Source: Marchantia polymorpha subsp. ruderalis
Lineage: Eukaryota > Streptophyta > Marchantiopsida > Marchantiales > Marchantiaceae
Assembly (NCBI GenBank): GCA_037833965.1
Contig: AP031352.1
Coordinates: 12,814,501 to 12,878,500, forward strand
Direction: 5' to 3'
DNA length: 64,000 bases
The translations under genes and the position numbers were made by a program. The notes beneath the pieces are model-generated. The model saw only the letters and a list, made by a program, of their open reading frames with translations. It searched no databases and was not told where the DNA came from. Below are positions 35,195-46,172 of this stretch, in pieces. Within the stretch, counting starts at the first letter, position 1, and each line of letters begins with the position of its first letter.

Positions 35195-36300
35195 ACTCAT
35201 AACTTCCTCAATTCTTAACGCCTTGAGTTACTTAGGGTTTTGTTGGAAAGAACTCGACGCGCTCGCTCTAACGAGCCCAAGAAAGCCTGGAACGGATGAG
35301 GACTCAGGGAGTTGTGACTGTCGGAAGATGCGAAGGACAACGCCTACGGATAGGCGGAAGGAGTTCGTCGTCAGCAGAATATCCACCTTCGGCCCTAGAT
35401 GTTCGCCTTCGGCGACGGACGTCTTCGGGTCAACTTCAAGTCGGCAAACTCGAGGTCGGAGAACTCGAGGTCGGAAAACTTGAGGTCGGCGAACTCGAGG
35501 TCGGAGAACTTGAGATCGGCGAACTCGAGGTCAAAGAACTTCAAGTCAGCAAACTCGAGGTCGGAAAACTTGAGGTCGGCGAACTCGAGGTCGGAGAACT
35601 TGAGATCGGCGAACTCGAGGTCAAAGAACTTCAAGTCAGCAAACTCGAGGTCGGAAAACTTGAGGTCGGCGAACTCGAGGTCGGAAAACTTGAGGTCGGC
35701 GAACTCGAGGTCGGAGAACTTGAGATCGGCGAACTCGAGGTCAAAGAACTTCAAGTCAGCAAACTCGAGGTCGGAAAACTTGAGGTCGGCGAACTCGAGG
35801 TCGGAGAACTTCAAGTCGGAGAACTCGAGGTCGGCGAACTTCAAGTCGGAGAACTCGAGGTCGGAGAACTTGAGGTCGGCGAACTCGAGGTCGGCGAACT
35901 TCAAGTCGGAAAACTTGAGGTCAGAGAACTCGGAGTCGGCGAAACATCGTGCGGGCGCCTTCGGCGATAACAGATAACAAGCCTTCGACAGTGTGCCTTC
36001 GGCGAAGGATAAAACTGGCATAACTCTTTCAACTCGTAACGGTTTGACTCAGTTAGGGTCTCGTTAGAAAGAGCTTGACGCGCTCGTTCCAACGAGCCCA
36101 AGAACTCTTGAAACAGATCAAGGATCTGTGAGTTATGGGTGTCGGAAGTGACTGTTACAAATAGGCAAAGGTGCGGAAGTGCGTCTTCGGCGGTCAACGC
36201 CTTCGGAGAACTCAGAGTCGGCGAACTTGAGGTCGGCGAACTCGAGGTCGGCGAACTTCAAGTCGGCAAACTCGGAGTCGGAAAACCGGATGCGGTTCAG
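35195..36300. repeat. Tandem ~0.82-kb duplication containing minisatellite
   Basis: The block beginning CACTCATAACTTCC (about 35197), with GACGCGCTCG, TCTAACGAGCCCAAGAA and GTGACTGTCGGAAG, is repeated in diverged form from about 36015 (GCATAACTCTTTCAACTC, GACGCGCTCG, TCCAACGAGCCCAAGAA, GTGTCGGAAG). Each copy leads into the same GGTCGGCGAACT-type 15-bp repeats (long array 35440-35935, short array 36208-36290). The larger unit was duplicated and the arrays then changed length separately. Confidence 0.8.
35440..35935. repeat. 15-bp minisatellite with 90-bp higher-order period
   Basis: About 33 tandem units of the form ACTCGAGGTCGGCGA, with variants ending GGAAA, GGAGA, CAAAGA and CAGCAA. Six variant units recur in fixed order: 35463-35552, 35553-35642, and 35643-35762 with two extra units. 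This gives a 90-bp higher-order repeat. Because 15 is divisible by three and no unit contains a stop, three frames stay open, two on plus (as ELEVG and NSRSE repeats) and one on minus (as KFSDLEFAD). Coding is therefore not supported. Confidence 0.95.
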
Positions 36301-36453
36301 AGATCTTGCGGAGTCCATATCTCTGCGATGGACGGTCGGATGGATCTGAAATTTGGTGGGACCGTTGATCTCGGTCGGCCACGCATGCCTGCACATATTC
36401 AGCCTCAGATCTCGGATGTAAAGACGCTGGCGGCTCTGTACAGTAGGCTTAGG

Positions 36454-36486
36454 ATTTAGATTTAGGGTTAGGGTTAGATTTAGGTT
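36454..36486 (+). repeat. Short interstitial telomere-like tract
   Basis: Contains TTTAGATTTAGGGTTAGGG followed by TTAGATTTAGG, a degenerate run of the plant telomere unit TTTAGGG with one TTAGGG-type unit. It is too short to be functional. It may be a break-repair footprint or a telo-box promoter element of an adjacent LTR-like region. Confidence 0.6.
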
Positions 36487-36499
36487 GTAAGTTAGAGGG

Positions 36500-37540
36500 G
36501 AAGGTAGCCGCCGACTTCTCAGGTGTAGGATCTGTTGCGGCTCGCACCCTAGCGGGTAGTGTAGTGTTAGTTAGGACCTTAGAAGGTATAAAGTAGTTCA
36601 AGGCGTTTTGCCTTTTGACTCTTCCAGTTTCGGAAGTGCAGATCAGGAACTCACTTTCTTGGCGTGTTTGTGCATTTGGTCCTGGCACCACGTAGAGAAG
36701 CTGCAGCATAGCGAAGTTACCGTATGTTGTAGTTGAAGGCCTTCGGCTGAATGTTCAGAGCTAGTAACCGGTTAGAGACTTGAGTAGTGCGGATCTGCAC
36801 CTGCGGGTGATTTCTGATACTCAGAGCCGGCTGCGAGTTAGATACTTGAACAGTTCCCCCTTACTCCTTCGAGTGACATATCCTGATTGTACTCCTACGG
36901 GAAGTTTCCCCTGAATGCCAATGTGAAGTTTCATTACTTCGTGTAAACCTTGGTTTGTAATTCAGGTTGTGTGTGTGTTACTGGATCGTGTTTTCAGTAA
37001 GTTCTCAGTCGGGTCTGCACTCCCTGCGTTTTGTGTGATAGTCGAGGGTGACGTCCACGGCGTACGTAGAGGCTTCGTTCCGAAGTGAGAAGTCCAGTCC
37101 GGGTACCCCCGCTAGTTCCTGGCGGAAGGGCAGTAAAAGCCGGAGTGGGAGGCACTTCCTGCAGAACCTCTGAGTGAACTTGCGAGACACTTTCCTCCTG
37201 AAATCCGAAGCGGAGGTCCTGACCGACCTCCGAGTTGTGCTTTTTGCCAGTTTCAGGTGTGTGTGTGTGTGTGTGTTGAGTGACCAAGCTGTACCGTGCA
37301 TCCTCCGAGCATCCTCCGAGTTGAGTTCCTCCTCCGAGTCGAGCCTCCGAGTCGAGCACTACAGTATTTCTGGGAGTGACAGTCGCCTAGAATTCAAACT
37401 CTACCAAAAGTCTGTTAAACGTGACACTTTTACTCTGTGTGTTGCCTCTGTCCCTGTGGGTTCGATCTTTTTACCACCATACTGCAGTTTTAGCCTTTGG
37501 TGGGTTATTACACAGTTCTAAAAGGTGGGGAAAGCATGGA
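36500..37540 (+). other. LTR-like or leader-like tract
   Basis: Non-coding, GC-moderate, with a TATA-like GGTATAAAGTAG at about 36584 and then long leader-like sequence with repeated short direct motifs (ATCCTCCGAG, GAGTCGAG). A GT dinucleotide run lies at 37256-37276. With the upstream U3-like minisatellite it could be one long LTR, but no second copy lies in the window and no coding region follows. Confidence 0.3.
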
Positions 37541-38111
37541 GCTAAAAGAAGCATGGCTGAGGATTCAGCAAACTCTTGCGCCTCAGCTTCGAGATAGCTA
37601 TTCGCCAAAATTCAAGTTGTTTAGGTGAAATACTTGAGTCTAGAATTAGGTGGGCATGCATGGGTGTGCGAGGAGTGCATGCATAAAGGTCTTCGTTCTG
37701 GCATATTAGGAATTTGAAGAGGTTAGAATGTCACTATGCAGTTGACAAGCATATGTTTAGACCCTCATGCAATATCAGCATCTGCGAAACCTTCCTTAGG
37801 GTTTTCACTTCTACCAAGTCTTTCATAATTTATGCAATCATGACAATCGCGCAGTTATGTTTCTAGAGAATATCAGTTTTGGCTAATCTATCAAAATTAC
37901 ATATTGAGGACAAAGTTTTAAGTGCGGCTTGTTGCAAGTCTCACCCTGATGAAATCCCTTCACTTAAACCTTGAGTTGTCAGCCTTGAATTTTGACACAT
38001 ATCCCAGAATGATTCTTCCGAATGATGAGGGTACAACAACTGTAGAATTGACAGGAATAAAGATCAGATTATGTTATTTTTGTACAGTTGGTAGCCTTGT
38101 TTAAACAGGAG
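37541..38111. other. No recognisable gene
   Basis: AT-rich with only short ORFs (60 codons at 37922). Confidence 0.35.
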
Positions 38112-38380
38112 TGAACACTGCATGTTCCGACCACATGCAGTGTTCAAGATGTGCTTAGTCGGCTTTCCTCACCTGGCCTTTGTAACACTAGATGTGCACT
38201 CTTTCGAGCGGCAGGCTATTGAAGAGACAAATACGGCTGTGCAAATGACTGGCATGTGATTAGAGAGACACGCATCTCTCTAATCACAGAGACAACGTCG
38301 TTTTACGCTGAGGATGTTGCGGAGTCTGTGAAAAAGAGGGTCAAGATGTAAGAGTCACGTATCTTCTTGGATACGTGACT
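38112..38380. repeat. Cluster of three perfect hairpins
   Basis: Hairpin 1: 38112-38125 with 38133-38146 (TGAACACTGCATGT), 7-nt loop. Hairpin 2: 38255-38268 with 38275-38288 (TGTGATTAGAGAGA), 6-nt loop. Hairpin 3: 38353-38363 with 38370-38380 (AGTCACGTATC), 6-nt loop. All arms are exact, and the three sequences are unrelated to one another. No ORF or gene is attached. Confidence 0.93.
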
Positions 38381-39300
38381 GCAGCTAGGTAGCTTTTTGC
38401 GCTCCATCTGTAATCTATGATGAATTTTAATCTGAACTGGATGGTCGGAATAATTCGTAAGACAAACAAACATTTTATTTGCTTTTTTTTCAACTGTTGT
38501 CAGGAGTAAATAATGGCAGCTTGGTTGTCTTCTGCAAACTCTCTGAGCAAGGCAGTTCATTCAGAAGGGATTGATCTCAAGCTGTGGTAGAAGAAATCGA
38601 TAAGTTTTTAGACGTGCTAACACTGAGATCAGGTAAGGGAAAGTCTCCCACAGAACGCATTTTGGGACATTTTGCTCGCTGATCATTGAAATTCATGCAA
38701 TGGGCGTATTTTGCAACGTGGTGCAGATCTGCTAAAACGGCAGCAGGCCTGTTTTTAGTGGCAAGATTGATGTTGTGGTGAGGTTTGAACTGGTTAATGG
38801 TAAATCCCCAATCAATGAATATCATATCGAGGGATTCTTCTGAAAAATATATTGTCAAGTATTCCAGGTCGAACACTGAGAATTTAAATAAAAAGATTTG
38901 GAGATTAACATCAAATGGTACACAATGGAGCCATGTTCACGATAACGTTTTCATTTTCACGATGAAAAACATATTCTATTTTATTAACAGCTGGCTCAAA
39001 ATGTCAGAGAAAATTCATGATAAATCTAGATCTGATAGTTAGAGATCAAAACTCAGTCGGTGAAGATATCTCTGAAATTCATCAATCTTTAGGAAATAGG
39101 GAAGTAAGATCCATGAGTGACAAGGCTTTTGTGGACTCTGCTTGATCTCAGTTAGATATTATACTCTCTGTCTAACAGACTTGGCTTCTAGAGAATTTTC
39201 CAGTTATTACTTTGACAGCTGAACGAAGCTCAGGGGATCTGAGCACACATGCCGGTTCACAAACGAAAGCTCGGACGATTTACTTTTGATGAGCTGACTA
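38381..39300. other. No recognisable gene
   Basis: AT-rich with ORFs below 100 codons and no family match. Confidence 0.35.
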
Positions 39301-39327
39301 TTGAAGTGGGCTCCACTCCCACTTCAA
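39301..39327. repeat. Hairpin, 10-bp arms
   Basis: TTGAAGTGGG and CCCACTTCAA around CTCCACT, ending two bases before a small ORF. Confidence 0.9.
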
Positions 39328-39328
39328 G

Positions 39329-39454
39329 ATGGCCACGAAGAACGATGCGGACCGCTTCCGGACTCTCGTTGAACCTGGTGTACCAGTAAGTGCTCCAGTC
39401 CTTGAGCAGAAGAATCTCGTCCCTGGTTACGTACTAGAGCACTTTGAAATCTAA
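39329..39454 (+). other. Possible 41-codon ORF
   Basis: ATG at 39329 with a fair context (CAAGATGGCC). Reads MATKNDADRFRTLVEPGVPV and ends GYVLEHFEI with tandem stops. Composition is protein-like and the start follows a hairpin that could mask it. No family match. The antisense frame is open for 95 codons, so evidence is weak. Confidence 0.2.
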
Positions 39455-39631
39455 TAAGTAGAATAAATATTCCGATCGATTGCGTGTCTGATCCTCGCCT
39501 GACGATCGGAGGAAGGGAAGGGGATGATGTATGTTTTCTACGCGCTACCCATCGTAGGGTCTGTCTTCCCGTGGGTCTTGATGCAGCTAGGTTCTCCATC
39601 TCCCGGTCCAATTGTAAATGCAGTTTTACAC

Positions 39632-39653
39632 AATCGCAGAGTACTCTGCGATT
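39632..39653. repeat. 22-bp perfect palindrome
   Basis: AATCGCAGAGT followed immediately by its complement ACTCTGCGATT. Confidence 0.95.
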
Positions 39654-40328
39654 CCATGCATTCTATGCCAGTGTACTTCCACATCACACCATCTTTGCAA
39701 CGAAACATTTTTTTTTATCTCAAAATAACCTGCACATCAAACAGCTTTTTCCTTTTGAGCTCACAATAGATTTTCGCTTCCGAAAGACATGAGCTTCCTT
39801 TTGCACATGCTGTACGATTTTCTTGAAACCTTAATCCTGGTTCTCACCGCTATTTTTGATCCACATCGCTTGCACTTCACTGTTTCTACTTTGCACAATC
39901 GTTTTGCGTTCATGGTTATTCCTCTTAATCTGATTATCTGCAGAGCATGGAGTAATCTTTGGGTAGCCTCTTGTATGCCACCGCATGCCAAGGAGCAAAC
40001 AATTCTTCCTCTGTGAGAGTGGAGGAGAGAATGGAAGGTTCAGATGCGTCCATCGTCAGTGACGCTGCTGAGCTTGCGACACGGGTAGCTTCCCACATTA
40101 AGCGGACCAGAATTTCGGAAGTGATTTCCGGAGCGTGTTCTCGACCATCATAGAGTGCCGAAGCCAAGTGCACCTTCGAGTGCTGGACGCAATCGGCAGC
40201 TGCAAGTTCTGGAAGTGCAAAAAATGTGTGGCGGAATTTATAGTCGTTGAAGGCACGCGAGTGGGAGGTAGTTTTGAGCGGTTTCAGGTCTTGCACCGTT
40301 CTACGAGAGATAATAGTTGAAGGATGTA

Positions 40329-40513
40329 CATGAAGTTGGAGTTCAGATGAGGAAGTGTAGAAATTGAGTTTACAGCTGGGGAGAATTCCACATGAAGTTG
40401 GAGTTCAGATGAGGAAGTGTAGAACTTGAGTTTACAGCTGGGGAGAATTCCACATGAAGTTGGAGTTCAGATGAGGAAGTGTAGAACTTGAGTTTACAGC
40501 TGGGGAGAATTCC
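40329..40513. repeat. Three tandem copies of a 62-bp unit
   Basis: CATGAAGTTGGAGTTCAGAT starts units at 40329, 40391 and 40453. Units end GGGGAGAATTCC and differ by about one base, so the amplification is recent. Confidence 0.95.
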
Positions 40514-41171
40514 GATTACCTCTAGCGTAACACCTGTAGTTCCTATTCTAAGATGAAGGTTATTACACACTGGTAAAAGCCATACTCGCCACGAAATGCA
40601 GGGGCGAAGTGGAGCGTAAATTATCAAAATATGGAGCCTTCAGCTGCACGAAGTGGGAACTTGAGAAATCAAGACTCTCAAAAGTGACATAATTTCTGCT
40701 GTTGTTTCGCTTAGATGAGAGAAATTCTTTATATCTGGACGAAGAGAATTGTTTCACGGAAATCCCTGAGACTGGATGAGCAGTTTTTGATCCAGGTCAT
40801 CTACTATTGACTCCAGCCTGATGATAATAAAGCTCGCATCTGCTAGTTCAGAAATGAAAGACCATTGGTAAAAATGTTGATGTGATATCCTATATTTTGT
40901 TCCGAATGTCTCGTCCATGTCTCGATGCTTCCATCTCTATCTTTCTACTTGAAGGTATTCGAGGAGTCTGAGAACGCTGCCTCCTCGAGCATGCATAAAG
41001 AATCATCCGCATCCCAGCATTTCAGTTTCAGTAAGAATTTTCACTGAAGCCACCCCCACAGGGCTTACGGCCGGGGCCATTCTTGCGAACACCGGCTGTA
41101 CAGCCTGCTAAGTCATCACCTATAGTTGACTGCGGTGAGCGAGAGCTACTGGCTGTCTTGCCTCTTCTCTC
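40514..41171. other. No recognisable gene
   Basis: No ORF of note on either strand. Confidence 0.35.
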
Positions 41172-41235
41172 TCTAGTCTTCTATTCGAACTTTCGCCTTC
41201 TTTTCTAGTCTTCTATTCGAACTTTCGCCTTTTTT
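41172..41235. repeat. Direct tandem duplication, period 32 bp
   Basis: TCTAGTCTTCTATTCGAAC begins two adjacent units at 41172 and 41204, both ending in pyrimidine-rich TTTCGCCTTCT-like sequence. Confidence 0.9.
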
Positions 41236-41265
41236 TCTTGCCATATCCACTGAGGAATTCGCGTG

Positions 41266-41312
41266 ACACTGATATTAGACCATGCCTTATCTAATATCAG
41301 TGTAAGGCATGG
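41266..41312. repeat. Interlocked inverted repeats (A-B-A'-B' pseudoknot order)
   Basis: A is 41266-41279 (ACACTGATATTAGA), B is 41280-41289 (CCATGCCTTA), A' is 41290-41303 (exact complement of A), and B' is 41303-41312 (TAAGGCATGG, exact complement of B), sharing one base with A'. The loop of the first hairpin is complementary to what follows it, so the transcript could fold as an H-type pseudoknot. Confidence 0.9.
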
Positions 41313-42511
41313 CGTTCCATATTTTCAAAAGAGTCTACGCTGCTTCTGGTTGGAGTGGTAGATTCTTTCTTATCTATTCATGCAACAGATTCTCTTAGAA
41401 GAGTGGTGTTGATTAAGAAGGCATCTGGAGTCTGAATAGTCAATGTGACTGATCTACACTTCAGGCAAAGTATTATGATAGTTGATATGTCATAATGTGT
41501 CCACTCGTATTGATTCAAAGCCTATCCACCCGAGTGGATTCTTCTCAGAATCTTGGTTGCAACTGGCGACCCTTCTTTTTCTGGTGAATCTCAAATTAGC
41601 ATTTTGAAGAGAGTTGGCCTGCTCCTCGTTGCTGCAATCTGAGATGTAATATTCTTACCGGGTGGGCTTCGACGCGCAGGAGAACATCGTATGGAGAATT
41701 ACCCACTTTCACGTAAAAGCATCCTTTCGGTTACTTTCTATTCAAAGCATTTTCAGACTGGCAGGATGTTTTGGCTGGGTTGTGTTGATTTTACGTTTTA
41801 ATGATTACGATTAACTGCAGCAAAGATACCAAGTCAATTAACGCTGTCTCTCGAGATCCGCGATAAAAAACACAGGTCATTGGATCGTTGATTAACGTCA
41901 AACAGTTGCGCACCAATGCAGACTTCTGAGCTTTGGCTTCGCCCAACTCCTACTTGAGAGTAGTGAGGGACATGCCATCAAGACGAGAGACCAATTCTTC
42001 ATGGAAAGGTGCAGCCAAAGAAAATTGTTCATGGAATATCTCTATTAATTTTTCGCCTACCGTCCAAGGCTTCATAGAAAATTCTCTGCATCAAGTTCTG
42101 AATAATCGCATGTTGAGTGCAAACCAGAAAAGTATTCTAGAGGGGTATCCAGAACGAAACAAAGATGTACGCCGATTACTTGTACTGAGCCAGTTTAGCA
42201 TTTAGCGGAAGGTGCTTTTCTTGTTTACGTGAAGTTCACAAGGCTTGAAATATATCGCAGCAGTATAGTCAGCAGGGTTAATAATTCCAGGCAAATAAGG
42301 ATTCTTGAAGGAATGCAAAATGGATAGGTACAGAGGATTTTCAAAATGTAAACCTTAAGCTGCACTCCAAAGAAAAAAAAATCAAGACTGCCGTCAATTA
42401 TGCTTGAGAGTTGCTTCATTCGTAACAGTTGCGAGCTGTGGCGTTCACCTTGGATAGTTGCCACAACGAGATGCACAACACAATGGCTTCAAAAGGTCCA
42501 CCAATACGAAC
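41313..42511. other. No recognisable gene
   Basis: Contains a 90-codon plus ORF at 41933 without family resemblance. The downstream part may be the 5' end of the pogo-like element. Confidence 0.35.
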
Positions 42512-43470
42512 ATGATCACCAAGGTTCGAATAACTCTTTGTGAGTACAAGCAAAAGCATTCATCGCTGATACAAGCATACCTGATCAAGTGGCTTCAAGA
42601 AATGCATAAAGTTTCTGCCAATCACGGAACATTTTCTCTGACTCTCAAACATTCGTTGAAATCCTTGCCAAGAAGCAGGATGTGAATGGAGCGTCAAAGC
42701 GACAGCGGATTGTGAAATACTCACTTATGAAGACAGATCTGTACCGGTGGTTCCTCACATATCAAGATCAAATCAATATGTCAGGTGAACTCATCAAAGA
42801 GAAGTCTGCGTACTTCCTTGCCGAACTCTACCCTAGCTACTGAGCCTTTGAGTTCTCAAATGAATGGCTAGAGGCATTCAAGAATCGCCACACCGTCAAG
42901 TCCTACCGCCGCTTTGGGGAGCTTGGATCCGTCACATGGCTCTGATTGAAAAGAACTTGCCGGAAATTTATTTAACTATGGATCAGTATGAGCTGCGTGA
43001 CATCTACAACATGGATGAAACTGGATTGTTTTACATAATGTAGGTAAAAGTAGCGTGATCCTGTATGTTCATCACCGAACCATCTATTTACTTTCACTAA
43101 CATATGACATATCAACAGGCGGACAATTTCTTGGTCACAAAGCAGCTTGAAAGACGCAAACAAAACAAAGAGCGTCTCACACTGGCTGTGTGCTGCAATG
43201 CTGACGGCTCGGACAAGCTTCCACTTCTTGTCATTGGCAAATACGAAAATCCTTGTTGTTTCAAAAATATCAACCAAGACAGTTTTGGATGCAAGTACCA
43301 AAGCAACTCAAAGGCCTGGATGACACAAGTCATCTTTCTCAAGTGGTTGAAAGAGTTTGATGCGCAGATGGCAGGGCGTAATCAAGGATCATGGACAATT
43401 GTAGTGCACATATCTCGTTAGCAGGGCGTAATCAAGGATCATGGACAATTGTAGTGCACATATCTCGTTA
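42512..43470 (+). pseudogene. pogo/Tigger-type (Tc1-mariner) transposase remnant
   Basis: Domains appear in order across several frames: a CENP-B-type helix-turn-helix (KVRITLCEYKQKHSSLIQAY, IKWLQEMHKVS), a second DNA-binding helix region (KSAYFLAELYPS, then FSNEWLEAFKNRHTVKSYRR), then the DDE core with the first catalytic D in DIYNMDETGLFY, RLTLAVCCNADGSDKLPLL, and IMDNCSAHIS with the second D in a shifted frame. The region of the third acid is missing. Stops and frameshifts separate the blocks. It ends where the right inverted-repeat arm begins. No terminal repeats were located. Confidence 0.88.
43371..43470. repeat. 50-bp tandem duplication inside the pogo remnant
   Basis: GCAGGGCGTAATCAAGGATC starts at 43371 and again at 43421. 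The copies look identical, and the unit includes the codons for the second catalytic aspartate motif. Confidence 0.95.
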
Positions 43471-43761
43471 ATGTAGCTCGCATATGTTGTTACACTCCGT
43501 AACACAATCGTATTCTATCTGCCACCAAACATGATCTCTAAGATTCAGCCTTGATTTAGTGAAGACTCTAGCTGCTGAGCATGAATGTTGGTGTAGGTGG
43601 GCTAGGTGTCCAATGAGAAGCCATACTCTAGAGAATACATTTCCGTACCAGGTGACCCAAATGGGCATGCCTCCTTAAACGCGGGTTTTCCCTCAAAGAA
43701 TGCAATTATGTTGTTTGCGGGCTCCAGCCATTGTTTATTTTCGTAATTTGCGGGCCCGCGC

Positions 43762-46172
43762 CTATTGGCCGCGATGACAGTAGCTTTGCAGCTTAGCGGC
43801 GAGCTTTTTCAGTCCTTTGAACTGCTTGCAGTGAAGTGTACTTTCGAGCGAGAAGTCAGTCAGACTAGTCTGGTATTCGTACTTTTCCCATTCGAGGATA
43901 GAAAAGTCATACTCGACTGTAGACGTATTGGAAAACGCCGTTGCCATTCCGCCACAAAAGTCTTGTAAAAAAGCAAATCTCCCATTTGCCGATGCCCAAC
44001 ATTCCTTGAAATCTAAATTTCCATTAGAATCGTTCAGAACGGCTTTCTTGAATTGTGGTTCTTCACAAAAAGCACGAAGAAAATCGGAGAAGTCTTTGCT
44101 GATATCATCGATACCGTCCGCTCCAAAAGACAGCATCAAGCGATCGCGGTGTGTCTGCAAGTGCTTTAGGAATTGACTCATGTCAATGCGACACAGCTCA
44201 TGCGGTAATACCGGAGGGAGTTCCTCGGTTGCCTCGTTTGCTTTGTCGCGCTCACAGACTATCTTCGCGATGCCATTAGCCGCTTGGACAAAGAGCTTTC
44301 CAACATACCCAATTAGTACAAAAAGTCTATCATCGTCAAGCTCATCAAGCTGTTCCATGATTCACAGCCCTAGCCCATCGAGTGAGTCTTTCACATTCAC
44401 GTGTGTGACGATGAATGCGCCCGAAGTCTCCACTGGCTGCTCAGCAAGAATAACAGCAATTTGCTCAGGCGAAATCGGTCATTGCATGTTCGTCATGCGA
44501 CAGTAAGTTTCAATCAATTGCTGAAGGCGGGCGCGCTGCTGGGAGACGATGATGTTCAAACCCTGAAGGAAAACGAATGCGGCCTTCGACTCTCTTGCAA
44601 AAGCCTGCATTGCATGGAGAAAAATCCACCAGGCAGTTTCGGGTGCGCAGGTTGGCTTCTTTTCATCCAGGTGCCTCACCACACGGGCGCGATTATTAAC
44701 CAGTCACATCGACACCGAATCCATCGAAATCCACCGCACATCTGACATCTTTGGGCATGTCTACCTCAAATCAGCAATTAGGTTAGCTTGGCGTCGGAGG
44801 TGGCCAATTAGAGTCGTCAACGTCCTGTAGAATTGTCCTTCAAGGGCCGGTTTGAAAATGCGTTGCATAACGAGATCAAGCTGGTGCAAGCCTCACCTGA
44901 TACCAATTAGTACTTCTCGGCAGACTTGTTGGATTCACGTGACAACGCCTTGAATACGCCCAGTCATACTCCTTGCACCATCCGTTGACACAGCAATACA
45001 TCCCGTCCGCTAGTCACAAATAACAGCGTCCATAAAGCGCACTAGAACACCGAACATATTTTCACCGATGTGCCTCTTAAACAGCGTCCATAAAGCGCAC
45101 TAGAACACCGAACATATTTTCACCGATGTGCCTCTTAAACAGCGTCCATAAAGCGCACTAGAACACCGAACATATTTTCACCGATGTGCCTCTTAAACAA
45201 TGGGATCGCCATCAAATGAAAATTGAATAGTGTGTCTTTGAAATGGAATTGCACACGCAGGTCCAAATAAGACATTCCTTGTGTCGAGCCATCCAATGCG
45301 ATGGAGAAAGCCCACACTTGTTCTAGTACGTCCGAAAGGATCTGAAGGCAGTTTGCACACACAAATCGAGTATAGTTGGATGCAACGACGTCACTACAGC
45401 CTCCATATAGACCAATTCCAGATTCAGTCTGAGTACAGTCCATCAAGCGCGACGCCATGCGAAAGGACTCACCACAAGCAACAAAATCTATACAAAGATT
45501 AAATCACCGAGGCGTCTTGATTACAACTTTAGACATTTCGTGGCGGCCACCCTCCTCGCCAATCTTAGGTTCAGGCGCATCCAGCTTTTTGAACTGCTGG
45601 AGAGCACGCTCACGAGACATGCTTTCGATGTCATCTGGATTGAAAAGCAAATCTCCAAGGACAGTTTCCACAATGGTTCCATTGATGAGAACACGAATGT
45701 GGTTTCCCTGATTTTCAAGGTGTGCATCAAGCCTATTGACGAATGCAACCGGGATGTTTTTGAAGAACTGCTCTTTACCCTCATCGGTTAAGATCCGTTG
45801 GTACTCCGTCCATTGCTCTGCATGAGCAGTACCCAGGTGGCGCTTGTATCCATCAGTTCTAAACGTGTTGAAGTATTTCACGTTATTGGTGCGTGCCCTC
45901 TTGCCGCCAACATTCTCTTCACGGCCGAATGTAGTGCAAAAGCGACACACGACACTAGATACTTTGCCAGAGCTGGAGTCATGTGCAGACACTTTCATAC
46001 CATACTCTATAGCGTGGAAGGATTGGAAATGGCTGACGTACTTAGGCTTAGGCATGGCGGAAGTCTTCAGCAAATGTTCAAGTGCAAATTTGATGTATTC
46101 TCTCTTCCCGATGGCAGTATTTGCTCGATTGGGACTGCAATGGACTGATGTGTTGGCGTTGCGCATCCACAT
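43762..46172 (-). pseudogene. hAT transposase, decayed
   Basis: Blocks read on minus in order. 46172..45504 has a BED-type finger (VVCRFC followed by KRHLGTAHAEQW, C-x2-C and H-x4-H). 45458..45135 has AFSIALDGSTQGMSYLDLRV. Near 44960 CIAVSTDGARSMTGRIQGV holds a catalytic-type D. 44682..44479 has VRHLDEKKPTCAPETAWWIF. 44358..43762 ends with the C-terminal dimerisation-like VEYDFSILEWEKYEYQTSLT. A 58-bp tandem triplication at 45022-45195 (58 is not a multiple of three) and several stops destroy the frame. The element is non-autonomous today. Confidence 0.85.
45022..45195. repeat. 58-bp unit in three tandem copies inside the hAT transposase
   Basis: AACAGCGTCCATAAAGCGCA starts at 45022, 45080 and 45138. 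The copies appear identical, encode RHIGENMFGVLVRFMDAV on minus, and shift the frame. Confidence 0.95.

Noticed and set aside
35296-36021. Large ORFs on both strands over the minisatellite (224, 208 and 192 codons)
   Set aside because: A 15-bp repeat without stops is open in multiple frames automatically; no start context, domain or splice evidence.
40329-40513. CRISPR-like array (three 62-bp repeats)
   Set aside because: Contiguous tandem repeats without spacers, in a plant nuclear context.
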